64,000 bases of DNA, taken from the NCBI GenBank assembly GCA_026874595.1, contig CM049319.1:66205417-66269416 (forward strand), read 5' to 3'. A program made the translations under genes and the position numbers. Below the pieces are notes generated by a model. The model was not told the DNA's origin. It was given only the letters and a program-made list of their open reading frames with translations, and made no database searches. Below are positions 24,985 through 37,218 of the stretch, piece by piece (the first letter of the stretch is position 1; each line of letters begins with the position of its first letter). The DNA comes from Sipunculus nudus. Its lineage: Eukaryota > Annelida > Sipuncula > Golfingiida > Sipunculidae.

Positions 24985-26995
24985 CAAAGAGATAAAGAGC
25001 ATAATGAACTTAACATATAATATATAATCTTTCTTCTCAATTTTTACTAAGGCTATTGTTTTCTTAACTCGGGATTGTGTTCGCAAAGCATCCTTGTTGG
25101 TAATAACTGCATTCTTCAAGAAATACTTTTAAGTATGGTTCTTTTATGAAGTTTATTGCTCATTTTTCAATTCCTTTTTGGTGGCGATAACCGCCTCCAT
25201 TTATTTAATGTAGGCTTTACAAAGTATTATATATACATTGCATCCCGGTTTCGGACTATAGGACGGAAACGCATGTTTTTTTCTGACGTCAACAAGGCTC
25301 TATATGTACCGCACTTTCGGGTTCTGTGTGTAATCTTCTCTATATGGCTGGGTCATAACACCGAGGAATCCCCGAAAGGCGCACTCGTTTGGGAGTGAAA
25401 CACGACTGCGGGGTACAGTCACCCTCTATGGGGCCGACCGTGAAAAATATTACATCTCCTCCCCTGATATACGGGCTTTGCGCCCTGTGATGTTACCATA
25501 GACCGTAAAAGCCAGTATCTCTTTCTTTCATTACTAGGTGGACATAGGATCAAACAATATTGTGTTTATTTTATTTATTATTTGTAAATGTACAGAACGA
25601 TATCAAATTATTATATATTTTTTATTTATTTTTTTGTTAGTAGATTACATTGGACATTTATTATTATTATTTTTTTTAAAGTAAATAACATTGGGTTATA
25701 TAGGAACGCTTAACAGCTTATTGATTTGCATATTAAATTTGATAGAATTTTCTTTGTTATATTTTAAACTCTTTCCCTATTCATCCAGATTCCTTAATCA
25801 GCTCCAAAAATAGTCTCATCACGTTACGGTAGTTCTGACCTATCGCAAGAAGCCGTTCTGGTCCCGCCCCTTGTACAAAATCAATTGGTTCTGAATAGAC
25901 TCAGTAATGCTACTGGAGCGGCGGCAAAGCAAGAGAACCACACTATAAGCAACACTAAGTCCGTTCGGTTGCGAGAGGTTCAATTGATCACAGTTATTGT
26001 CTCGGCATTGTTTTCGCTTTTTTCATCAGTCAGATTGAAACACAGGCTTGGATCAGTGCAATTTTTTCTATGAAAGTCTCTTGGCTCTACTGGGAACGGC
26101 CCAGACATGCATTGAAATATTGAAGAGAACTTTATTCCTGCAGGCAGAAACCATCCGCAAGGCATTCATCGACAGTGGGAAATCGTGTTTGCATTTGGAT
26201 TTACTGGGAAACATGCACAGGACATACGGTGAGGACGTGTTTTGAAAGGACTCAAATACAGACGGAGTTTTTTGTTGAATATTTGCTCATAATTTATCGA
26301 TTAACATTCTCCCAAGGGCAGACTAACAAAGTCAGGGTAAGCGAATCTTATGAATATTCATCGAAACGATTTACTAGAGAGTTTTTATTCTATTTCGATT
26401 AACTGCTCCTAATCTGGCGAAACCCATACCGGATTTCACATCTCAATGACTTTATGCCATTTTGGGTATTAAGATTGTGACTGATAAAGAGAAAAATTGA
26501 TAACAATACAGTCATGTCGTGTATTAAGGAGATCCAGAGGGCTCACTAGTTGCACATTATCCATGAAGAAAAAGTACCTGAAGCTTATTATTTGGTGGGT
26601 TATCCTGTGTAATAAACTGTGTTGATTCTCCATTACAATTCTGTACAGAACGGCAGTACAGAAACATCATACCGACGGTGCTCCACACAGCTATTGTTTA
26701 TACGAGTCGCGATCCCAGGCTGATTGGGACTGCCGGATGGCATTATTGACGGAATAGGCGCTAAGGAAATTAAATTTGGCTTTTTACGACATGAGCATTT
26801 TCATCACTACAACCGGAGCTACAATGGTACTTTATGACCTGATACAATAATTATCCTGCTCAAAGGTCAGATTTTATCGCAACCACGACATCTAATTTTC
26901 CTATTGACCCGGTCGCATCGAAAGACGTTGAGACTAATAGTGCCAGACATAGTGAAACGGTCTATTCAATTTGAAATACGCACCAGATATTTAAC
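24985..26995. promoter_or_regulatory. Upstream region of the GPCR gene; promoter not resolved
   Basis: Apart from the SINE at 25,240-25,485, the region directly before exon 1 is unique-looking and less AT-rich near 25,850-26,250. I cannot point to a TATA box or transcription start. Confidence 0.3.
25240..25485 (-). mobile_element. SINE copy 1 (shared core, minus strand)
   Basis: On the minus strand GTGTTTCACTCCCAAACGAG is followed by GGATTCCTCGGTGTTATGAC and GAAGATTACACACAGAACC. The same blocks occur in the same order and spacing at 32,530-32,775 (-) and 46,150-46,420 (+). The tRNA-like head is not recognisable in this copy. Confidence 0.6.
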
Positions 26996-27230
26996 ATGGG
27001 TAGTTACCCGATCGGAGGTCCGGAATATTTGACAAAACACACTGGGGTTGCTGCTACGTATCTGGCCATCTCTGGCATTGCCTCGGTGGTCGGAACGTTT
27101 GGTAATCTCCTCATATTGTCCTCAGTCGCCCGGTACAAGGAGCTGCGTTCGGCTAAAAATGTATTTATCGTCAACTTAGCAATTTGTGATCTGCTCGTGA
27201 CGGCATTCGCTAACCCGCTAGGAATTACCG
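26996..27230 (+). CDS. GPCR gene, exon 1: N-terminus, TM1 and TM2 (melatonin-receptor / moody-Tre1-like class A receptor)
   Basis: This exon encodes residues 1-78 plus the first base of codon 79 of a predicted seven-helix receptor in the plasma membrane. The N-terminus is short (about 18 residues) and has no N-glycosylation sequon. TM1 spans about residues 19-45 and holds the GN pair with the class A Asn1.50 at N37. A short basic loop (RYKELRSAKN) leads into TM2 with NLAICDLL, where D65 is Asp2.50, followed by NPLG. ATG 26996 is the first Met after an in-frame TGA at 26972-26974. The open frame runs past the splice site, but GPCR similarity stops at GIT|G, where a good donor (GTAAGA at 27231) lies. 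The split is phase 1 and fits the acceptor at 55400. The helix 1-2 pattern resembles melatonin, GPR84 and moody/Tre1 receptors (recognised by eye). Ligand unknown. Upstream non-coding exons may exist but cannot be seen. Confidence 0.88.
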
Positions 27231-27714
27231 GTAAGATATTGACGGTGGTCATATTTGAATTGTATTTGTCTGTGCTCATTTTTGTAATTTTTTTTCAGTG
27301 TGTTAGTTAGGATAAAACATATTAAAAAAGGTTTCAACTTGTTTTATGAATCCTTTGGATGTAATTATGTGACGTACGGCTTTAGGAAAACGGTGAATAA
27401 ATTTTGGTATGAATACATCTCCGATACATGTACATAGGCAAAAGATATGCTTCTGTTTTTTATGCGACCAGGAAATAACAAAAAAAAAAACCCTCTCTTT
27501 TATCAGAATACATTATACTACAAATCAAGAATGCATGACAGTTTGGTTGAGGCATGCGTTCTTTGGCTTTGTATTGTTTACCGAAAATAGCAAAATTTTC
27601 TACGGGACAGTGGGGGTCCACCAAAGCAGCAAATTAATTTGACCATTATTTAACTTGCCAAACATTATTAATTAAAAAAATAAAATATGTTTTACAGCAG
27701 TGTATAGTACACCA

Positions 27715-27900
27715 AAAATAATACTGAGCTCCAGCCGCTTGGATATTTCTTTAAGAAAAAAAAAAGAATTATATAATTTAATAAAAGTTAAATATTATAA
27801 AAGTTAAACTTTATGATGTGCTTTTTATTTTTAGCGAAACAATTATTATAATCATGTTGTCCACTATCCTATGAATTTTTATCGAAAATATATTTAAGAA
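27715..27900. repeat. Third copy of the CCAGCCGCTCGGACATT repeat
   Basis: GAGCTCCAGCCGCTTGGATA is followed by TTTCTTTAAG, a TTTAGCGAAACAA block and TTTTTATCGAAAATA, in the order of the 6.1-kb copy. It sits in the GPCR intron about 0.5 kb after the donor site. Confidence 0.5.
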
Positions 27901-28614
27901 GGTAACATGCCACAAGAGGTGAGTCTGTAAGGGATGATTATATGAACAGAAATCATAAAAACCGCTATTTTTATGAAGAAAGAAATAGCCTAAAATCACA
28001 ATTTCATCCCAAATACATTTAATTCGACTCTGTTTAGTATCTAATGTAACAAACTATTACTTTTGGTTGGTGTAGTACCGTGGTGGAACTGGTATGACTG
28101 AAATGAGGAAAAGTAATGTCATTCATTCAAAATCTAATATTTTCAAAAATTGTGACCATGGGTATGTAAAACGTAAAATATACATATTCCCAATCGGTTC
28201 ATTTTGGCAGACATCTGGAATACTTTTCGAAAATGCATTGTGCAAACAGAAATTCTGTTGCTTTTTTACCTTTTATCTTTATTCTGGCTAATTCTGTTGG
28301 CCAAAATTGGTGTGTAGGTGTTTTGATCTGTGTCTACATAGTTCTTTTGTTTAATGTTGACAATATGGGCTTGTTAACAAAAAAAAAACTTTTCTTTAAA
28401 TCATATATAACAGGAAATATATATATATCTCGTTACAGATGATTATTTTATTGTATGCAGCAGTCTTACCTGTTATGTGCAGAACTAGCATTGTCCGTTG
28501 CTATGGCCCACGCGTGGGGTCTTACGTGTGAACACAGCGGTCATGCTAGTCTGGGGCTTTCTCGCGTGAACCCTGATATGTAGATACACAGTGTTCTTTG
28601 TTCAAGATATTTCC

Positions 28615-29244
28615 TGTAACGTGTGTACTGTTGGGTTCTTCGGATTGTTCGGGAAATGGAAAGTTCTCGGCTTGTGGTGAAAAGTTATAAATAAGGGGCT
28701 GTGGGTTAGAGCAGGGGGAGAGAGGACAGAGTGTAAGTTAGTTTATGGACCTTTTCCTATAATTGCGGCAGTTATAGCTTCTCTTCGAATTTGTAAAGGA
28801 TTTTAATTAGTCTTCAGTTTTCCTTTGGGATCACTGTCAGAACTTCACTTTTGGATTATAACAAATTGATTTTGTGATAGAGCCGGAATGTTATTCTCTG
28901 AGAAGATTTGTGTGAACTATTTACCTAGAATATGGTTTAAAGGACTTTTGTCGCTGTGACAGTGGTGGTATCCAGGTACTGTACACTTTATTTATATATA
29001 TGTATTAGTTTGATGTTGTACTGCTGTTGTGCTGTGTAGTTGTATTGATTTAGTATATTTTAATGTTAGGGGTTTTTTTTAAATTAATTATAGTTATTTG
29101 TTACAAAAAAACCCTGACTTCTTTATTCATTCCCCTACACATCTCAAGTTGCCTGGTGTTACAGAATCTGATTTTTTTTTATCTCCATTACAAAATTTGC
29201 GTTCGTCACGACTACGTGATCGGTTGATATTAGGTTTCGTTACA
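28615..29244 (+). mobile_element. 5' LTR of a Ty3/gypsy-type retrotransposon
   Basis: The proposed limits are TGTAAC (28,615) and GTTACA (29,244), a matching inverted hexamer giving a 630-bp LTR. It contains a TATA-like TTATAAATAAGG near 28,685. Six bases after the end lies a primer-binding site. A shorter alternative end is TGTTACA at 29,163. The 3' LTR is absent. Confidence 0.65.
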
Positions 29245-29250
29245 TAAAAT

Positions 29251-29268
29251 TGGGGGTTCGTCGGGGAT
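29251..29268 (+). other. Primer-binding site for tRNA-Pro
   Basis: TGGGGGTTCGTCGGGGAT differs at two positions from the tRNA-Pro-type site (TGGGGGCTCGTCCGGGAT) used by many retroelements. It lies between the LTR and the Gag remains, where reverse transcription would begin. Confidence 0.8.
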
Positions 29269-29410
29269 GCTTAATTATTTTGAAAATGTATTAGGGCTTG
29301 CCCTAGACACATTGTTTACAATACATTGTTTACAAGATTACATATTGTTTACATTACATTGTTAACGAGTTTTATCTCGGTGTTTTTTTTTATTGTTTTA
29401 ACATCTTAAT

Positions 29411-30650
29411 ATGGCATATTTCAAACCTGAGACATTTGTTGAAGATCCCGACCCTGATCAACTTGAACAGTTGACAACTTGACAAAAGATCAGTTGTTGC
29501 GTTTGGGACAACACTTAGGGCTAGGTTTGAAAAATCTTTGAGAAAGCCTTATATCATTGCTAAAATCATGCAAGATCTAGTTAGCAAAGGTTTGATTGGA
29601 GAGAGTGAAGTGGAAACATAAAAAATGAGAGCCTTGCTATGCAGTTAGAATTTAAAAAGATAGAAATGCAACATGAGATAGCATTTAAAGAGAAAGCAAA
29701 AGAAATTTGAGTTAAAAAGACTGGAGTTAGAAAGACTTAAACTAGAACATGGTCTATTTGCTGCCCCAACTCACAGTTTTGATGTTACTAAACACATTAT
29801 TTAGACTTGTCCCACCTTTTCAAGAAAAAGAGGTTGATAAATATTTCTTACCCTTTGAGAAGGTAGCTGAAAATTTATAATGGCCTTAGGAAAATTGGAC
29901 TATGCTGTTACAAAGTGTATTGACTGGCAAGGCCAGAGAAATTTATACAGAGCTTTCAGTAGAAGCCGCTGCTGTTTATGATCAGGTTAAACGGCTAATC
30001 CTTAAAGGTTATGAGTTAGTTCCGGAGGCTTATCGCCAGAAATTCAGAAATTCGGAAAAGCGCAAAAATCAGATCACGTAGAAATTGCTTTTTGACAATT
30101 TGCGCCAGTTGATTTTGCTTGAAGAATTTAAGCGCTGCATTAACGCAGATGTTTAAACTTTTTTGGATGAGAAAAGTCCTGAAACACTTGACATTGCTGC
30201 TCAATTAGCTGATGATTATTCATTAACACAGAAAATGTCCTTTACAATCAAATCAAACCAGTCATTCTCAAACAAGAATGTAAATCGTTATGGTCAAAAG
30301 ATGTTTAAAGCGCAGTCACCCGGTACTAGTAGTCCTGATAGTTCAGCAAAGTCCATCGCTACACCTAAGTCCGTGTCCACTGTGCCTGAATCCAACCAAG
30401 CCTAGTCATTTTCAAAGATAATCTGTAATTACTGCAAAAAGGAAGGTCATCTAAAACCTGACTGCTGGAAACTTGCAAATAAACCAAAGGGTAAACCTGG
30501 TTTTGTTTCAAAATCTATGCATAGCATAGTACAAGAGCCAGGCTCTTTTCATGTAAATAAGGGGTACAACTCCTTCGTTGACTCTAATAATGAGTTTGAT
30601 TATACGGAGGCCAACGTGCCGTCTGACTCCAAAAAAGAATCCATAGCTTG
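29411..30650 (+). pseudogene. Broken Gag with CCHC zinc knuckle (Ty3/gypsy-type)
   Basis: ATG 29411 opens a frame that is soon lost, but Gag-like coding can be followed in pieces. These are a charged helix region (KKIEMQHEIAFKEKAKE-like), a block around 29,800-29,880 with VPPFQEKEVDKYF and FEKVAENL, then LLQSVLTGKAREIY and ELVPEAYRQKFRNSEK near 29,910-30,060. Several frameshifts and stops interrupt it. From 30,163 a frame runs to a single stop (TAG, 30,403-30,405) and continues beyond it into a CX2CX4HX4C knuckle (30,424-30,465), the nucleic-acid-binding end of Gag. It is sense to the GPCR gene. The element cannot make a working Gag as it stands. The family is recognised from the VPPF..EKEVDKYF and YELVPEAYRQKFR motifs of gypsy-like elements in fish and invertebrates. 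Confidence 0.8.
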
Positions 30651-30929
30651 AGGGGTAAAAACCTCAGTTGATTCCTGCGTGGAATATAATAAGGCTAGGT
30701 CCTTTTAAGAGTCCTGCGAGAAGTATCCTTGTAATAATACTACGTCCTTTAATGACCCTTGCGATAGTGTTTCAAATGAGGCTAGGTCCTCTTATGACAA
30801 ACAAAGTTTCTTTCAGCTGAGGAAAATTCCTCTGTTGACTTCCGTGGGGAGTTTGATTGTAATAAGGATGTAGATTCCCTTACTGACTCTGAAAAAGAGT
30901 TTATAACTGACACTATCAGTGTCAGTTCT

Positions 30930-31174
30930 TTGTTTGATGAAACTGAGGTAGAAGATTCCTCTCCTGACTCTGAAATGGAGTTATTTGGGCCATTCATACA
31001 TGATGGTTTTGTATCACTTTCTAGTGATTTTTCAGATTCTACCCCTATTATAATCTTGAGGGACACTAGTTATGGTCTGACTCTCATGTTGGCTAATACT
31101 TTGCCATTTTCATTTATACATTTAAAGCCAGATTTGATTTCAAGGAATATTACTGAGGGCATAGGAACTACTTC

Positions 31175-31175
<1 letters not shown>
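30930..31175 (+). pseudogene. Truncated retroviral-type aspartic protease start
   Basis: The open frame reads HDGFVSLSSDF, then ILRDTSYGLTLML and ANTLPFS, the usual surroundings of the catalytic DTG in gypsy-type proteases. Here the motif is DTS (31,062-31,070), so the catalytic Gly is lost. The frame ends in a (TA)n tract at 31,179. I found no reverse transcriptase, RNase H or integrase, so the element is truncated here. Confidence 0.7.
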
Positions 31176-31212
<37 letters not shown>

Positions 31213-32529
31213 GTAAGGCACATAATTGCCATTTAGGGACACGTACATTGGTGCAGGTAAGTCAATGGTTCACAACTTTATAATGACCAGCTTGATGATG
31301 CCTCTCTTACGAGCTGCCTGGTGCTCAGTCCGCTTTACAGGTTTAAATGGAGCCCTGAAGCCATCATTGAAAAGTTCCGACTGATTTTCACGTAGCTCTC
31401 TATGATCTTGTCAGTTCTGTGGTACGTGTGCTATGGGCGTTAAGCGCTGATCCCCTGATCTCCTAATCACGCCATCACCATCACCTTCGTTCATTACACG
31501 GTAACGGGTCGTCCAGGTGAAATGTCTCCCCTTGACAGACAGAGGAAGGACAATTTAGCAGAGATTACCTTGATATTTTTGACAGGTCGACTTAACATGC
31601 TTAGATGCCGGATTTGAAGTGCACGAGCGGCTTCAGTAAAAAATATGTTTTTACTTTTTGACGCACATGTTTTATTTTGCTTTAAAGCAGTTATTGAACC
31701 TGTTCATAACATTGTTTTTGCCAGCCCATGGCGCAGGTATTTCACGACGCTCTAGACTTCGATTAACATTCTTGTGATTATCAGAATTAAGCAAGTCCAG
31801 GCCACTAATGACTGTTGAATCGGCCGTTTCTCAGAAAAGAAATTACACAAGACTTAAATCATGACTTTTTACAGCAAGCAAAAAAATACTTACAAAATTT
31901 GCAGCACACTGCGTAAAATTATACTCACAAGAATCTGTTGGTAAGAGTTTTAAGGCATTATTTTTTAGCCCCATTTTGCACCGATGCTTTTACATACACC
32001 TGTAGTAGAGGTATAAATATAGTACAGAAGGCAATGTAGTCCGTTCAAATATTTCGAATAAGAATAGTTACAAGGCTAACTAAATAAACATGGGTGTTTT
32101 GTGGTTAAGACCTTATGAGATAAGTAATATTTTATTAACAGGTACATGTGAAATAATATATTTTGATTTTGAAGTCTGACAATTAAGACAAATGGTCCCA
32201 GCCAACCCCACAATGCCCAACTTGAAGAGGGTCGTTTTCTATAGAAATGTTAATCTAAACATTAGTCGTCTGAACGAGTATCTTCACTAAGTTACAGGAA
32301 ATTTTAAAAGCACTGATGCTAACACCACTTCAAACTTGAAGAATCCACAGCATTTGAATTGAAGGCTTCCTTGACTTGCATATGTTTTTTTTTTAATATT
32401 TTGCTGCATTTTGTATGTCGTCTTATCTAATTGTTAATCTAGGCATGTACGTATGGAGAGATCCATTTCGCTGTTTGACTACGTGACAGGGGTAAGCACT
32501 CAATTACAATCATCTTATTTTGTATCGTG

Positions 32530-32775
32530 GTGTAACCGAAGCTCGGTGTCTACCCCGCCTGCGGATCCGGGATGTGTAATCGATCCCACTGATGGGTCAT
32601 ATCACCAAGGAACCTCAAAGAGGGTCTCGTTTGTGAGTTATACACGAGTGATGGCAAAACCTTCTTTATAAGCATGAAGACAGCTCAACTCGGATGGGGG
32701 TCGCCAACGAAAACAATTCACCTCCTCTTAGTTGAGATTTGAACTCACAGCCTCTCGGCTTTGCCCTGCCCCCCC
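32530..32775 (-). mobile_element. SINE copy 2, tRNA-headed (minus strand)
   Basis: On the minus strand a B-box-like GAGTTCAAATCTC (32,743-32,755) lies at the head. The shared core GGTTCCTTGGTGATATGACC and GATCGATTACACATCCC follow downstream. Its match to the 46.2-kb copy defines a family with a tRNA-type promoter and a conserved central core. Confidence 0.7.
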
Positions 32776-33249
32776 CCTTACAAAAGAAGCCTGTTGCATT
32801 GTCAGCGAAATTTAGGTTTTCCAGACTTCATTAGACGAGAAAACGCATAGTACAGCCTATAGAATCCATGATAAGCGCAGATTGATGGCCTTTCAGTTAA
32901 AACGGTTCATGTAGCACACTTTATCCCGCATTGCTTCATTGAACGCTAGGATGGCGATTGACACTGTGGCTATTATTGGCGCCTTTTTGTATAATTAAGA
33001 ACAATTAGAGTCCTCGACATAGCAGACGCAAGCCATAATTTGGTCGTACGTAAGTAAACCACTTTGAAAATAAAATACCTCGTCAGCTTTCCTTTAGGAA
33101 AACCTTGATGTCAGAAAAACCTTTTAGACCATGATCAGTATCCTGCAATAATTATCACTGTAACACAGTATCACTGTGACTTGACGCAATTTGTGTTCAT
33201 TGTTCCTGGGTGACATAAAAGCGGACCGAGCTCATAGTGACGCTTGCCT

Positions 33250-33312
33250 TGCTAGCGAAGCGGTTGGAACGCCGGACTTGTTCGCCACCAACATGGGTTC
33301 GAATCCGGGATG
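33250..33312 (+). other. tRNA-like segment in TRIM LTR 1 (A and B boxes)
   Basis: TAGCGAAGCGGTTGG resembles a D-arm/A box, CGCCGGACTTGT an anticodon arm with TGT (tRNA-Thr-like), and GGGTTCGAATCC a B box. The 3' half of the anticodon stem is not complementary, so it is not a functional tRNA. It could still carry an internal RNA polymerase III promoter. Confidence 0.6.
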
Positions 33313-33527
33313 GGCCCATTGTTTTCCCCTGAGCAATTTGTCTTCGTAACAAAATTGGGGCTCGTCCCACGTGACGGTAAACGCTGTGGCCCAAGGAATA
33401 AGCTCACGAAAGTGTGACTCCTGGGATATTTAGTCTTGTTCTGATAAGCAGAACGCTCTTAAGAGGGGGTGTGTTACGGGGTGATATGAAAGCGGACCGA
33501 ACTGTCTCGCTAGTGAAGCTTGCTTTG

Positions 33528-33588
33528 CCAGCGAAGCGGTTGGGACGCCGAACTTGTTCGCCACCAACATGGGTTCGAATCCGGGATC
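33528..33588 (+). other. tRNA-like segment in TRIM LTR 2
   Basis: The same A-box, TGT-arm and B-box order as in LTR 1 (GCGAAGCGGTTGGGACGCCG and GGGTTCGAATCC), better conserved than the rest of the LTR. Confidence 0.6.
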
Positions 33589-34165
33589 GGCAAATATGTT
33601 TTCTACTGAACAATTTGTCTCCGTAACATCTTAATGTCGTTCATCGTCGGGACCATTGAGATGTATCGTCAACTCAAAGTCCTCAGCGTGCAGGGTTGGT
33701 TAAAATCCTCCAAAAATGGCGAAAGCTACGGCCAGGGTTTCGCTCGAAATCGGCTTCACGTCCAGCATGAAAACCATATATAATTATGGGTCCTTTCAGT
33801 AACCCAATACCTCCTCCAATGATCCCAGTTATTCTTCACAGAATTCTTTGCATGCCCGCTCCAGTGCTAGAACAACTGATGTCCGAAGGGATGGCGAAAT
33901 GTTGAAATGCCTTCAAGGGGCCCCTACCATGAACTCTGGGCTTGTGAACGGTTAGCTTGCCGGACATTCCGCAAACGTTGATACTAGTCTATATATAGCA
34001 TCCATGTCCTATCGAGGTTCCCCTTAAAATTGACATGCATGCGTGATGCGCTTTGTCAGCGAAATGTATATTTGCAGAATTAGAATTTAATTTGTCATGC
34101 AATGTCCAAACTTTCCTAAACATGATCGTCTCTGCCATGAGGCCACATTTATCAATCAAAAGCAC

Positions 34166-34603
34166 CAGTGGCGCCAATATCTTTAAGGGTTGGGGGGGGG
34201 GGGGAGGTTTTTATCAAAATTTTGACAACATTTTTTATAAACATATATTTAAACATATATATATATATAATTATATATATATATATATATATTAACTGCT
34301 TTTAATGTCTGTGTGACACAGTTAAAATATATTACAATTCAGTGTACGGTTTTAAAAAAAAGTATTATAATTCCAGTATAGGTTAATATTAAACCAGGTT
34401 TAAAAAACTTATTATTTCATGGTAACCTTAGAAATGGAACCAAAGTCTATAATTCTAATTACAAATATATTTCATTTTTAATATGTAGATATTATTATCT
34501 GAATAGCAGGGGGTCTGATTACATTGACCCCCCCCCCCCCCTTGCTTAAAAAAATAAGGGGGGGGGGGTAATATACCCCATCCCCCTGTATTGACCCCCC
34601 CTG
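34166..34603. mobile_element. Small hAT-like MITE related to the 2.9-kb element
   Basis: The left end is CAGTGGCGCCAATAT. The right end, read on the minus strand, is CAGGGGGGGTCAATACAGGG. The 34,300-34,600 half matches the 6,705-7,027 TIR (GAAATGGAACCAAAGTCTAT, TCTGAATAG and G-rich blocks). The 8-bp flanks AAAAGCAC and CCGAGCAC share their last five bases, possibly a worn target duplication. Confidence 0.65.
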
Positions 34604-37218
34604 CCGAGCACGAATTGACGGCTGTACACTTCTAGCGAATATTTTCTAAACCCATGGGCTTCATTTGTTTGACGTCATAGCCATTTTCTGCTGCTTTGGA
34701 GAATAATGCATAGTCCTTGAATTGGCTGATTTTGACGCACCACGTCTGTAGCAATCCACAGTGCATAAAGCCCCATAATGACAGGCATAGCTTTCAGACC
34801 AAGGCCATTTACTATCCTGTAATTGCGTCAACTTTGTTATCTGATTTAATTCGCATTAATTTGCTTTATATCCGTTCATCATCCGGAAATTTGAGGACAG
34901 CCTAACATATGATTACGTAATGTAGGCCCAGGATAGCAGAAAATCACAGGTAACCGCTTCCGGTTGAATCTGGAAGCCCCTTATTGGTTTCACTTTATCA
35001 AACCATTACTTCAGTCACAACCCCATCGCGAAACAATTGGGATCAAAGTACGTTCAGGTGATCTCATTAGGGCGTAGGTAATGACATTCCTTTGACGGCG
35101 TTCAGTATACACTTCTTATATTAGGACCGTTGAGGTTGAATTCGGGGTCGGTTCGTCGAGATTATTTGCGCTTAATCTACATCTAGAACGTAACTTAATC
35201 AAATGTCGATCCCGAGTTTCTATATAAAATAGTCTTTTTTGAGAGATTCAGGTTTATTTTTGATCAGTGAAAGTTAATGCCTACATAAAAGATTGACACT
35301 TGTTCTTAACTACACAGGTACACAAACATTTGTGAATAAGTAAAGCTTTCAAATCTGTCGAAGCTGTTTCCTTGACTAAACTCAGCCTTGAATAAAGATT
35401 GGTTCATTAATTATATAACAGAAAGTTTGCGTTCATAAAAGCGTATAACGGCAGGATTGATTGCGTACTCGTATAAACAACATGCTAAGACCTGATATAA
35501 GAGAAATCCGGTCAAAAACCGATCCAATGGTTGCCTGAACTAGTTAATAGCTTAACTACTGTGATATTTCCAGAAATAATTTATTTTGACACATTAATCA
35601 CATTTGATATATAAGTAATAAATACTTGTCATTCTGTTTAGGTTTCCCAACGAAAAAAAAATACCTGGTCGTTCAATAACAAACAAACAAAATATTATTA
35701 TGCAAATGTTCATATCTAGTTGATATGCCTATTTTGTTTGCGCTATCCATCATAAAATCACAAACGAATATGGGAAAAGTAACTAGAGAGCTATTTTACC
35801 TTTTTTTACATATATTAATTATTAATAATAGCCCAGATAAATCTACCTAAATTACATTGTAGATTAATATCAGCTTTATGAGCATCTAATTTTATTTCCG
35901 CATGTTCATTGTCCATAAGAAAAAATAGATAAATTTTATAATTTTACGGAGGAAATTGAAGGTTTCGGAAGCAAATGGTTTGCACAAGGTTTACCGAAGC
36001 CTGTCCCCATCCCCTTTATAAAAGACTGGCTGTCACAAAATGAAATGGACCATTATGACAACCTTTTAATAGCTGTTTCCCACGAGCATGCCGTTTTCGG
36101 ATACAATGATTTAACAATGTTGCTTTTTATTTATTAAGAGAAACCTTATACTACAGAGTCTTTAAAAGAATCAACGACGTTTAAAATATTGCATAAAATT
36201 AATCACTTCTGAAAAAAGAAAAGTGACCAGTTATATCTCACTACAAAAAATCTTGCACAAACAAATATTTTTTTAACATCGCAACTTCAAGTTGATTGTG
36301 CCAATAAGTGCATAGTTTTTCTTTTCATACCTTCCCTAATAGTCTTTAAATTATGCGTCTGATGTTGAGAAATTTAGGATTTGGTATGAATAAATTGCCT
36401 TACGGAACCAACATTGATGTTTAAAGCCTATGATAAAATGTTGAACATTTGACCATTTTAATCAAATTTAAATTATAGGAATATTTTTTTTTTAAATTGA
36501 GCATAAATAATTTCTTATTCCAACCCATATGTTAAATATTGGGAGGCCCTGGGATTATGTCCTCTTTGTTATATTGGGATATATATGTCAATGGGAACTT
36601 TTGAGCAGAGACCATCATTTTTATTAATACTTGACCTGTATTTATAATGCTCCAAAATCCACATAAAATACATGTGTTCAGTGGCGCTAATACAAAATAC
36701 AGTAACAAGTTCAATCATAATATATGTAACAGATACAAAGTTGATCGATATAAAAATGGTTACATATTAAACCTATCAGCTGATTAAGAAAAGCCTAATA
36801 TAAAATATTAAGATTAAAGACTTACCTCAGAAACTTTAAAAGGTTTACATTATCAAAGAGGTGTTCAAATATAACAACGAAATGCTTGGTTAAAAAGATA
36901 TGTCTTTAAATACGCTCGTACGAGCTCCACAGTGATGCATTTTCAGAGGGGGGGGGGGGGTGGGGGTGGCTCTGTCCGAACAGCTGGATTGTCCCCATCA
37001 TGTTTTCTCAGCAAACGAGGTCCATGGACACAAAGGATATATAATTTATAATATGGATATAATCAATGGGAAGCGTGGTATGAAAGTAAATAGGAGGTTG
37101 TAAATTGTCCAGATATTGATATCGTAAGAAATAAACTCATTGGCTTTGCATGCCGCCTTTTTATTGATTTAAAGTATAACATGTAATGAGGAATATAAAA
37201 AATGCATGTTTTGTCTGC
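34604..37218. other. Intron DNA, nothing recognised
   Basis: AT-rich, with a run of about 16 G at 36,948. No exon or repeat structure recognised. Confidence 0.5.

Larger units (their letters stand above)
33201..33628 (+). mobile_element. TRIM-like miniature LTR retrotransposon (428 bp)
   Basis: Two direct terminal repeats of 151-157 bp (33,201-33,351 and 33,472-33,628) flank only about 120 bp. LTR 2 starts TGTTAC and ends GTAACA. A tRNA-Pro-like primer site (TTGGGGCTCGTCC, 33,355-33,367) follows LTR 1 by 3 bases, and a purine tract (AAGAGGGGG, 33,461-33,469) ends just before LTR 2. There is no coding capacity. By eye the LTRs are about 80% alike, so the insertion looks old. Flanking target duplications are not evident. 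Confidence 0.8.

Noticed and set aside
27004-27279. 91-codon minus-strand frame opposite receptor exon 1
   Set aside because: Shadow of the GPCR coding sequence.
27231-27310. Continuation of the exon 1 reading frame to a stop at 27,310, as a two-helix mini-protein
   Set aside because: A good donor lies at 27,231, and the phase fits the TM3 exon exactly. The hydrophobic tail is intron translation. Intron-retained transcripts remain possible.
33240-33320. Functional tRNA gene (TTCGAATCC B box)
   Set aside because: The anticodon stem does not pair and no acceptor stem closes. The segment is part of a terminal repeat that occurs twice.
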